Shown here piece by piece: positions 11,669-23,135 of a DNA stretch of 64,000 nt (within the stretch, counting starts at the first letter, position 1; every line of letters starts with the position of its first letter). Both the position numbers and the translations under genes were made by a program. This DNA comes from Acanthamoeba sp. SK_2022b (Eukaryota; Discosea; Longamoebia; Acanthamoebidae). The stretch lies in the NCBI GenBank assembly GCA_027943245.1, contig JANDJZ010000070.1:1-64000 (forward strand). Direction: 5' to 3'. The notes under the pieces were generated by a model. That model was given only the letters and a program-made list of their open reading frames with translations. It did not search any database and was not told the DNA's origin.

Positions 11669-14600
11669 TTATTTTCTTTCTTTGCTTCGCGACCCGCCCA
11701 TGTGTCTGTGGGGAGCGATGGGGGGGGGGGGGTTGTAAGGGTGGATTAGCTGGTGGTTCAAAGGGATTCTTAACATCAGGGACACGCACTTTCGAAACTC
11801 GTCAGGGTCGATCTTGAGAGAGGAGGCCTGGAGCATCTCAATGAACGAGGCACAGAAGACCAGGTGCGTGTAGAAGCAGAGGTTCTCCATTATCAACACC
11901 TCCGAGTCGCAGAACCGCGAAATGTAGCTTATGTTCGAATGCAACGATGGAGGATTGGCCCGAATGATGGTGTAGACCAGCTGCGGGATGAAGTCATCCG
12001 CACCCGCTGCGCTTTTCGCCTCCTGCAGCGAATCTGCGGAAAGCCCAGCCTTAGCACCTCCACTTCCACACTCATCAGCCCACCAATTTCTCTGGGGGGG
12101 GAGAGGCGCGTACAGATAAGTATGCGACAGCAGTTTAGTATACACATGAGCTTCTCGCTGGGCGAAATGAAGTTGTTGATACCGGCCAGCTCTGCACCGT
12201 GAGAAGAAATGGTGAGGGGTCAAGCTAGAAGCAGCCACCGACGTCGACGTCAACACTCTCCCACGGCCCACGGACGTGTAAAAGTGAAGAGAACGTAAGG
12301 AGCTCAAGGCCATACCCATCCGCGCGCGCTCCAGCAATTCCTCGTTTACGTATCGGGAATCGATCTCCAGGTGTTCGGGCTTGATGAAGGTGGCCAACTT
12401 GCTGATCTTGTTGTGCAGATGCTCGTCGCGCCTCTCCGAGGCCTCCGTCCGGAATACACTGAAGATGGAGAAGGTGGCCCACCCCATGACACGAGCATAA
12501 GCCAGAGCCAGCGCTCAAAAGGCAAGGGAGAAAGGAGTGATGCGTACTGTTTGTACATTCGGGCGAAGATGTGGTGCTGAAGGTCGTCCCTCGCTTTCCG
12601 CAGTTCAAATGTGCTCAGTGCTGCCCACATGGGGTGGAGCTGCATGGACTCCTGGATCCGATCCAAGAAGGCCGATACCATGTCCCCGGCGCCGTCGTCA
12701 GTCTCCTGCTTGGCCTTGGTTTTTCTGAGCACCCTCACCAGCACGTCAGCCAGGTTGCACTCACGGTGCGAAAGAAAGAATCAATGCGGCGAAATCGCGC
12801 GGGCAGCGTACCGTTTCGCGAACCAACTGATGAAAGAATCGATCTGCTGGCTGAGCTGCTTGGTGGACGGATGGGACAGCTGCACGGTGATCGGTGCATC
12901 GTGAGGGAGTCGCTCTGCTCGCGCCGCCTCGCTTGGGCTCAGCATCAGAGACTCTGGCCTCACCGGCTTCGATGCCCGCGCCACCAACACGCTCTTCCTG
13001 CACACAGATGTACACGCGCGATGAGTATGAGTGAGCCGTTTGGATAGCGGCGCCTCAAGGTACGACGAATCGTACCGGACAACTGGCGGCTCGACTGTAT
13101 TTCGGTCTCCTGGAGCAAGGTCCACCGAAGCCGCACGCCGGTGCTGCTTGCCGCTCTACAGGCCCGCGGCCGAATACAGATAAGTTTGGTCACCGATGCA
13201 TTCCATTCAAGATACTTGGTTGCGTGAGGATGCGCGCACGGTTGCTCGGGCAATGACTTGAGTCGACTGGATGAGGTGGGACGAGTCTACGTCGTACGAG
13301 CGGGAGAGACGGGCTTCTTCCGTGTTATTGGATTGTTCGACTTCGCAACGTGTCGGTTCCAGCGCTTCTGACAGCAAGACGAACGGCAGCTTGCCACTGT
13401 GGAGTTCGCACGTGCCCCTTCGCAGGATCATTACCTTTTGCTGGCAAGGCGCCGCGCCTTTGTGTGCACTGGCAGACGTAGACGCGCAGGCGTGAGCGAT
13501 TGCGTGGCAATCTGAATGGTAATGGAGGAGGAGGAGGAGGAGGAGAAAAGCGGCGTGCTGTCGATTCCCAGACGTACTGTGTTTGAAGAGTGATCTCGTT
13601 TGTGCTCAAATCGAGCGATCCTTCGAGGCCGTTGAGGGTAATGAATCGCGAGCTCAATCCATCGGGCTTTCCGTGAAGTGTGAACATGTGGGTCTGTACA
13701 AAGGGCCGTGTCAGTGGGTGCTTCTCAAAGTCGTCCGTGCTGATAGGCGCCGCTATGGTGGCCTGCATACAAAGCAGCATTTACAACCGCAACAATGTGT
13801 TAACCCACTTAGAGATTTGAGTCGAAACGTTCATGTAGGTAGGTGGTGCACCTTGATGTCCTCCGCAAATTGAGTGAGATCGCGAAGGTCGGCTCGCTCA
13901 CGTAGGGCCACGAGAAGCGGATTGTTGATGCGCTCGAAGTTGAGGATGCCACGCTCGCTGCCACGAACATCGGCATCGCCACCAAGGGACTCTTTCGGCG
14001 CGGGTGTGTGTTGGTGTGGGGTCTCGTGGTCCGTGTCGGTGAGAGGGGACAGTTCCGTGGCGTCGGCCCCGTTGCGAGATCGCCGCAGGTTGTCGATGGT
14101 GGACGACAGCTTCTTGCGCAGAGTGCGCCTTTCGGTACCGGACGATTCGGGTCCGGAATCACACAGCTCGATGCTGCCGCTATGCGACCGTTGCAGCTCG
14201 TGCTTGTGCATCTCGCCTTGCTGGAGAGTGGACATTCTGTCGATGAAATACTGCCGCTTGCATTCGGGCATCTTTTCGATTTCCTCGCGCCACGACGTAT
14301 GAAGTTGTGACCTCCACAGCTCGGGCTTGCCTGTTTCGTCGTCGTCGTCGTCGTCGTCAGGCTCTTGCCCCACGTCGCGCATCAACTCGATCCTGGGAAC
14401 GGCAGCGTGCGCTGGCCCAGCCTCATCAGCGCCGACGGCCTCTGCCGTTTGGACGACGGTAGCCGAAGACGGCCGCAGGGGCGGCGGGGCCTGGTCGGAG
14501 GTTGAAAGAAACCTGATCGAGTCCTCCACGCTCGACAAGTTGGAGGTGAGCACCAGCCCCAACAGCTCCGCGTCCAGCCCTGGGAATGTGGTCTGCAGAG

Positions 14601-15124
14601 CTGCCAGCTTGGTGTCGTAGTTGTCCTCTGCTCCCCCCCCCCCAATCCATCAACACGGCGTCAGCTGAACAGGCGACTACCACCATGTGCGCCTTCTTCA
14701 GCATTGGCCGCAGATGGATGGATTGGGGTGTGTCTCCTTTCCTTTTTTTCTAGCTTAAAAAAAAAAGGAGAGAGAGAGAGAGAGAGAGGAGAGAAGACGT
14801 ACGTTGAGGGTGCTTGCGGATGTGGCGGAGGAAGTAGCCGATGGTAGGTTTGGCCCCTTCTTCTCCTGCCGCTGCCTGATTAGCCATGGCCTGCTCCACC
14901 ACCGCTTGCAAGTGGGCCAATCCGTGGTGACCCTGGCCTTCTGTCATCGTCTCTGAGACCCCGTCGCTGTGCTCGAGTGGATGATGAGCTGCCGGCTGGC
15001 AACCCCGCGGACCTCGAGGTGCGAACTTGCGGTGCAGGCCCTCCTCAAACGTGTCGAATGACGCCGACAGGGTTGGATACCTGGCCGGCTCTGCCGCATC
15101 TTCATCGGCGTGGGCCGTTAGCAT
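11669..15124 (-). CDS. CUE-VPS9 domain protein, Rab5-type guanine exchange factor
   Basis: Predicted activator of Rab5-family GTPases at early endosomes. From the start (15124) the order is as follows. An N-terminal region holds a Gly/Gln-rich helix. A CUE-like ubiquitin-binding domain follows (about 14630-14500; LAALQTTFPGLDAELLGLVL ... VEDSIRFL). Next come an acidic/Ser-rich linker with a poly-Asp run, a basic helix, and a middle segment of unknown fold (about 13780-13320). The C-terminal helical bundle (FLDRIQESMQLHPMW, LQHHIFARMYKQ, FIKPEHLEID) precedes the VPS9 domain proper. That reads NNFISPSEKLMCILNCCRI, then ADDFIPQLVYTIIRANPP, LHSNISYISRF and ENLCFYTHLVFCASFIE. The catalytic Asp of the 'DDF-P' motif and the Tyr are present. 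There are many small introns; exact boundaries between 13560 and 12750 are uncertain. Yeast Vps9 carries CUE at the C-terminus, whereas here it is N-terminal. Confidence 0.8.
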
Positions 15125-15227
15125 TTCCTTCTCGCGGACGCTGTTGTTGTTGTTGAGGAAGGAAATACTCGACAGGCCTTGGCCTCATTTTCTTGGTGCA
15201 TTTTCCACACCTTTCCTTGTTCCACAG

Positions 15228-15429
15228 ATGATGGCAGCGAAGCGCAAGATTGCAGATGCTGCTGCTGGTGATGCGGCTTCGTCTCGAGGGCCAAATAGGT
15301 GCGCACCTATCATCGAGGAAGACGTGGACGAGGAAGCACTGGAACGAGAACAAAAGGCGCGGAGAGATAGGGTACGCGCCAACACTCGTCAGCAGTTGCA
15401 CGCCGCAACACACTAATGTAACGCGTACA

Positions 15430-15487
<58 letters not shown>

Positions 15488-16238
15488 GAAAAGGTGGCCG
15501 TTCTGCGTCGACGAATGATGAAGCACCACGAGATCATGCGACAGGTCAAGCTCGAACGCGACGCACAAGAGGAGGAAAGACGGCGGCAGGAGCACGAGCA
15601 TCTGTTGAGCACCACTTCTGTCGGCGAACAGCCCTTTCTCTTTCTGGCTGATGAACTTGTACTGCTCATCTTTTCTTCTCTCTCCGCCCGTGAGCTCTGC
15701 TCCGTTTCTCGAGTCTGCAAAAGGTGTGGTTTGCCTGTCGACTGTTTATGTGATCGCAATGTCCATTCGTGTCGTTACCATCAAATCCTCAGCGTTAACG
15801 CGGTGGCTGTTGTGTTTAGGTTCGCTTCGGTGGCGAAGGAGGACAAACTGTGGGAGGCTTTGTGCCAGAAGAAGTGGGGAAAGCTGAAGAAGAAGGATAT
15901 TTTCAACCGTGACAACAAGGTGAGCTGGAAGGTAACCTTCAAGAACAACTGGCACAAGGAGATCACCATAGCCAAGCGGCTGGCCCGCATTCCCAATCCC
16001 ATTCCGTGCCGATACTGCGGCGAAAAGACAGCGTCTACGGAAAGCCGACAGCGCAACGTGCAGTACCTACAATGGATTGAGTGCGTCTCCTGCGGCGAGC
16101 GCTGGGGGTGGAGCATGGAAACCGGTACCTCCCTACTCCTCTGGCGGCAGCTGTTGTCGGCCTCATTGTTATGTAGCACTCATGCGGCCACGCATCACTC
16201 ATGCAGGTGACTTACGAGGGTCTCTCCTGTCCTCGTGA
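15228..16238 (+). CDS. F-box protein with C-terminal zinc ribbon
   Basis: Four exons (15228-15371, 15494-15723, 15820-16124, 16207-16238) give 236 residues. A charged helical N-terminus with KARRDR and ERDAQEEERRRQEHE leads to an F-box at about residues 95-140: LADELVLLIFSSLSARELC, SVSRVCKRF, KEDKLWEALCQKKWG. It predicts binding to Skp1 in an SCF ubiquitin ligase. After it comes a CxxC ... CxxC pair (CRYCGEKT and IECVSCGERWGW) about 25 residues apart, which looks like a zinc ribbon and may recognise substrate. The first intron contains a long (GTT)n run. The gene is head-to-head with the VPS9 gene, 103 bp apart. Confidence 0.8.
15431..15488 (+). repeat. (GTT)n microsatellite, about 19 copies, in F-box gene intron
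   Basis: A perfect GTT trinucleotide run occupies most of the 122-nt first intron and ends six bases before the acceptor. On the opposite strand it reads as poly-Asn, a pure artefact. Confidence 0.95.
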
Positions 16239-16569
16239 ATCCCAAGCCCACAACATGTAGATAGACAAAAATTTGTGACCGATCTTCTCTGATAAAGGCA
16301 CTGTTGATCTGTTTTGTTGCTACACAATCCTCTATCAGTACGTCGTCAGGTACCGCCACGCGAAGCAGAGCGCAGGGGTGCCTTCGATCCTGTACAAAGC
16401 TACGTTGCGCGCCAACAACGAATAAAGCGGAGGTGCTGCCCGCCGGCAACGGACCAAGCGCTTCAGTAAGGCTTGACCATGATGCCCACAACTTGGCCCC
16501 ACTGATAGCCCGACTGTTCATACCATCCTGGTGGTACAAGCAACGCGTTAGAGCGCCGAGGTATAAATA
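16239..16569. other. Convergent 3' flanks, no gene seen
   Basis: 331 bp lie between the F-box gene (plus) and the acid phosphatase gene (minus), which converge here. It shows only short overlapping frames. It probably holds the two 3' UTRs and polyadenylation signals. Confidence 0.6.
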
Positions 16570-17300
16570 TTATTCTTCAAGCCGCCACGAGGCCGGAGGC
16601 GTACCCAGCTTCCAGAAGCGCAGGCCGAGCTGGATAAGGTTGGAGAGCTCGGAGTAGTGCTTGATAACCTTGAGCACCTCCTCCTCACCGACGCCGATAA
16701 TGCCGTACTTCTCGAAATCCTCAATGATCTTTAGCAGGTCTGCGGCACCAGCGAAGCCACCGCAGTCCTCCAACAGCTCGTTCAAAGACTCCAACGCCGC
16801 GCCGAAGGTCCTGAAACCCTGTGCGTGCAGAGGTCATTAATGGTACTAAGGTTGGCATCGCTCGTGTCTAGCCCGTATGATGGGGGGGGGGTAGCCTTCA
16901 AACCTGCACGATGAGGCTGAAGTTCCAGCGAGCGAAGCCTTCGTCCAGCTCCGCAAATGACACATTCCACAAGTAGGCCAGCGGATAAGCATCCGCCACG
17001 CATTCTGCGATGTTACCGAACTCCATCTGGGACGGCGTGTTAGCCGTGTGGTCAAAGAACAATAGTTGGAACATAGACCAGCTGTCGGCCAACGTACCCC
17101 CAGTCCAATGCCGAATCCCTTCAGAAAATCGACCATGTCTGAGTTGGAGAAATCGAGAGTCTGAGCGTTCTTAGCAGCCGGAGGGAAAGCGTGGTATGTT
17201 CGGGGCTTGTCTTTCACGAGAGTCAGCTCCTACGAAGAAACCACCTAACGTGAGCATTGAGCCAAAGTATACTCGAGAACCTTGACCATGCTGCTTGAAA

Positions 17301-17331
<31 letters not shown>

Positions 17332-19431
17332 ATATAAAAGGATCGGCTGCGCAGGTGTAGGTTACCTGATGGACAGCATTGTCGTCGGAATATATGTACC
17401 GGAAGCGGAGATGGGTCGTGTTGTAGGTCATGTGGCCATATCCGTAGTGCTCCGCCTGTCACGACCATGAACCTCTCGCAAGCGTTAGTGGTTTCTCAAC
17501 GCAGCATGGGGTCGAAGCAATGCACTGCACCTGACGCCACACAGACCAAGGCTCAGTTGCATCGTCGGAGAAGCCATTAAACGCTTCTCTGCTTCCCGCG
17601 TAACCGGAGATGATGTGCACGGTCGAGGGGGCGTTCTGGAAGGACTTGCTGGTCACCTGGCCTTGATACACGGGGCTAGCATATAGGAGTTAGGTTCATT
17701 GTGTGATGAGAGAGTCCGCGAAAACATGCGCAGTCCACCACCGACAGAAAAAGAATCTTTCCGTGCACGTACTAGGTATACTCCGCATCATGCATGTGGC
17801 CAGCAAAGTAGACATCAACGCCGTACTTGGAGAACTAGAAGAGCGTCTCAGTCAGCATCTCGACAGCTACACGCGTCACGACCAGCAACACAACAGCGAC
17901 CCGTACCACAGGCTCGAGAATATTGCGCAGAGCGACACCAACCACGTAGCAGTCAGCCCACCAACTGTTGCTCTTAGGGTCATTGGAGCAGTAGACCGGT
18001 CGGTGGCCATACTGCACAAGGCAAGAACCACCGTCGTGTGAGCCAGACAGCTCATGGGTTGGGTGCTGGAGGGTTAAATCATACGACTACTATCCACGGC
18101 TGCTTGGCTCTGTTGGCGTCCGCCATGCGCAGGTCAGCCTCAAGCCAGGCGCGCTGCGGCGATCCCTCCTTCAACAAATGCTCCTGTTCCAGTGTGGGAT
18201 GGAAACGAGAAAATACAGTCAACGCATTGTAATGTTACGGAGAAAGCCATATGGCCGCTCATAGTACCGTGGAGATGGCGACGTAGTGCATGGGGCCCAC
18301 GTTATAGGAATACCACAGATTGGTTCCGCTCCCACTCTCGGCACTGGGCATGGCCCACCTCTTCTCATAGGCGATGAACCCGTAGGGGAACTCCTGGTTG
18401 CCAGCGCTCACCATGTAAGGGGCGTCTGGGCGAGTGCAAGGGTGAGTCACGACCCTCCTCTCATCCGGGACAAAGGTAGGTACTAGCAGCCAACGGCTCG
18501 ATCTTGTTCATGAACGCGTCGAGTCGAGTCTGGTTGGTGATGCCTCCACCATAAGTGTCTGCACGAAGTAAGCCTTGTCAGTGATTGCGTGGAAGCTAGG
18601 GTGCGCGAGTTGCGCCTTGGCGGGGAGAAGAGCGAGGAGGGTTGACCAGGGATGGCGTACAAGCAATGTCGCCCATGTGCACGAGGAACTGAAACTGCTG
18701 AAGAGTAAGACCCTTTGCGAGGGCAGCAACAGTCGCGTCCGATTCCTGGTCGAGCCCCATGTCACCAAACACGGCCACGTCCCATTGGCTGCGTACACTC
18801 ACACAACCGGTTTGAGCGCTCTGTGCCCAGTGCATGCATTAGGAGGGTGCGCACCCTGGAGAATCAGCGGGCGGAAGGGTCACAAAGCTAAACTGTGAAG
18901 ACCAGGTATTTCCTCCCCCACACACGTAATAGTAGCGAGTGGCAGGCGTGAGCTGGGTCAACACCACGTTGTGAATTACACCTGGTGGGCCACGCAGCAG
19001 TCAGTTCCTGAAAAAGAAAACGTTTTGGGGGGGGGGGTGTAAAGGACGACACCATTCCAGCCAGTTTGGGAGTAGGTGGAAATGAAGCCCTGGGCAGTGT
19101 GCGTGTAGACGCCAGCCTGCGTGCCGTATTTGACCTCACTTGGTGCATCTTGTGCAGGAAGAGAATGGCCAGGCAATCCCATAAGGCAAGGAAAACAGCA
19201 AGCCTAAGTCAAGTCAAGTGCGAGAGAACCTTGAAAAGTGATCCATTGAACTGCAATTTGCGACACGTTGCTTGCAAGGGCGATATGGATTTGCTGGGGC
19301 TGATTTGGGCTGAAGACTGTAAAATCGCTGGGTCTGAATTCTCCTCTCTTGTGGCCCCAGGCACCTCCGTTGAACGTGCCCAGGAGGAGTAAGGCCACAA
19401 TGCACGCGTATTGGGGCGTTAGCCTTGGCAT
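16570..19431 (-). CDS. Secreted purple acid phosphatase with novel C-terminal domain
   Basis: Metallophosphoesterase of the acid phosphatase type 7 family, split by many introns. The start at 19431 gives a signal peptide (LTPQYACIVALLLLGTF, cleaved near GAWG). A fibronectin-like N-domain follows (QQIHIALASNVSQIAVQW ... VKYGTQAGVYTHTAQG). Metal-site motifs come in the expected order: VAVFGDMG (D-x-G), FLVHMGDIAC (GD-x-x-Y class), MVSAGNQEF (GN-x-E/H), a VGHRPVYCS segment and GVDVYFAGHMHDAEY (GH-x-H). The phosphatase ends at HLRFRYIYSDD ... ELTLVKD. The same exon then continues into about 170 further residues containing DFSNSDMVDFLKGFGIGLG, a WNVSFAELDEGFARWNFS segment and a helical end (LIQLGLRFWKLGTPP). 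I do not recognise this extension. There is no transmembrane segment at the end, so the product is likely secreted or lysosomal. Confidence 0.85.
17296..17333 (-). repeat. (AAAT)n microsatellite in phosphatase intron
   Basis: About nine AAAT tetranucleotides lie in an intron of the acid phosphatase gene between the exons ending YSDDNAVHQ and beginning ELTLVKD. Confidence 0.9.
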
Positions 19432-19630
19432 TGTGGGTTGTTGTTTGGGATGGTTTGTTGTGGACCAAGATCCACAACAGGAGCAAAAAAAAATAACTCT
19501 GTGCCGTTTTCTTTCCAGCGAAACGCGTGACATTTCCGCGGGGTGAGGGCACAGGACGCCCCCACAACACACAGCCGGAAAGAAAGATAGATAGCGTGAT
19601 GATCTGTAATGATACAATTATTGGCAGGCG

Positions 19631-21281
19631 TTATGGGGACGGATGCATCTTGTGTTCGACGTGGTAGCATTGATCGCACACGCGCACGGGCTTCGCCAAG
19701 CCAAAGGACGGCAGCGCAACCTTCTGCGTGCTGCACGGCCCACAGAAAATGAACCCGCACCTGGTGCCGGCACGTCGCGCTGTCAGCACTTTGTAATTAC
19801 CACCGAAGCAAGACCGTGGACGAGTGCGAGACAAAACCTGCGGCAGTGATGTCGACGCAGGGAGAAGTGGAAGTCGGCGCCACAGGATGTGCAGCTGTTG
19901 CCGCTGCTATCGGGTACCCACTCGGGCAGCGAGGTGGCCTGGGCAATGGAGGATGCTGATGAAAGGGAGGATCCCAGCATCTTCTTGAGCCCCTGTTCGG
20001 CGATATCGTGGAAGAGCTGCTGCACCTTCTCGCTGGCCCAGCATGCACTCACCTCACGATACTCGATACGCTTGCCCTGTTTGCCGCGTAGCGCGGCGCC
20101 ACAACATTCATTTGTGTACTGCCTCCAAGAGAACTCGACTCGAGGGAGGGCGATAATGAACGGGCAGACGTACATCGGCCCACGTACGGACTTCGGCCTC
20201 CTGTATCTGTCGCTTGTCGTGTTGGTCGCACTTGGTGCCCACAAGGATAGGCAGTGATGTGTTGGTTTCGCTCGTGGTGACCTCCTCTGCCGTCAGTTAC
20301 GGATGGCACGTCAGGGAGTCACCTCATGAGTCATGTCACACAGAGAGGGGAGAGATAGAGAAAGAGGGAGCTAGGGTTGTGAGGAGGGAGCGGTTACCAA
20401 TAAGCTTCTTAACAAAGATGAACGAGATGATGTCGGTCACGTCAAACAGGAAGATAACGACGTGCGCACCCTGGTAAAACATGTGACCCAGCTTGTCCAC
20501 GAAGTGTTCGGCACCTGCACGTAGCGAGACCGCACGATTGAATCTTCACGTGATTCAAGCAGCAACATGTGTTCGCCAACTTGGATGGCGTACCGGAAAC
20601 GTCCCACAGAGAGCACTTGACGCTAGTTCCGTAGAGGTTGATGAGCTTCACGAGATAGCTGGCTCCCACCGTGGGGGAGGTGTCCTCGATCTGTTGCTTC
20701 TCAATGTTATCATCAGCGGCCTCATCCGCGCTACTGGTACTACTGCCAGCCTTCGTCCGGTCGTGGCCGAGTTCATGTCCAGGCGCCGGCTTCTTCCTCG
20801 CATACACGAAGCGGTTGAGCAGCCGCGTCTTGCCGGCGCCGACCTGCCCGAACAGCACCAGCTTGAGCTCTACTATAGGACCACCCCGCTTCCGGAGCGC
20901 CTCGCCCATCTTCTCGCCCTGTTGCCGCCGTTGCGCCTTCTCCATTTCTTCCAGCGGGCTGGTGGTGGTTGATGCCGAAGAAGATACAGACAGAGTTGAA
21001 GAGGAAGGCTGCACAGGGCGAGGAGGAGGAGGAGGAACGACACGGGGCGCCACCGCAGCTACTCGCCCGTAAGGAGGGGATGAGGGAGGAATGTGCTGTT
21101 GGGGGCGAGGGGGGATGGGGGGAGCAGTGAGGCCTGCGGCGGGTGGTGACGTATCGCCATGGCCTCCAACGTTGTTGCCACTCCTCAGGAGGATGCTGCC
21201 GCTGCTATTACTCAAAGGTGGGTAGTTCTGTGCGGCCGTGCGTGGCGGTATGGGTGGGACCGCCGCCCCCCGCACCTCCAT
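19631..21281 (-). CDS. Rab-like small GTPase fused to a C-terminal FYVE finger
   Basis: A Pro-rich N-terminus with PPIPPR repeats (possible SH3 ligands) leads to a GTPase domain with all five G motifs. G1 is LFGQVGAGKTRLLNRF, G2 SPTVGASYL, G3 SLWDVSGAEHF (DxxG; completed across an intron at about 20590-20517), G4 LVGTKCDQ, and a G5-like SACWASEKV. It runs on through AEQGLKKMLGSS into a FYVE domain: PEWVPDSSGNSCTSCG, then RRHHCRRCGFIFC, then KPVRVCDQCY. The WxxD, R-R-H-H-C-R and RVC signature elements and eight Cys/His zinc ligands are present, so binding of PtdIns3P on endosomes is expected. A FYVE finger stands where a Rab would carry its prenylation Cys. The last intron splits the FYVE motif after HHCR. 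It was assigned by frame and splice phase. Confidence 0.85.
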
Positions 21282-21420
21282 TGCCGTCGTGTTTTTGATG
21301 GATAAATTAATTACGATCGAACTGCTGTGGGTTTTCTTTGTAATTTTTCTTTCTCACCCAGTTTCAGGACCAAAAAGAAAAATAAGATTGACATTGACAG
21401 ATAGATTTGGCAAAAGGCTC

Positions 21421-22985
<1,565 letters not shown>

Positions 22986-23135
22986 AAGAGTTCTTCTTTT
23001 GCGAGTGAAGTTTTGTTCGTGGCGCACGTCAGCAGCGCCATTTAAAATGCATTCCCAACACAACAACTAATTAATTTGGCCCAACGAGCACCTGCGTTCG
23101 AATTGTTCGTGCCTGGGTGGATTGGCGCAAGAGAG

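Noticed and set aside
15310..15759. Poly-Asn/poly-Thr frames antisense to the F-box gene
   Set aside because: Translation of the (GTT)n microsatellite.
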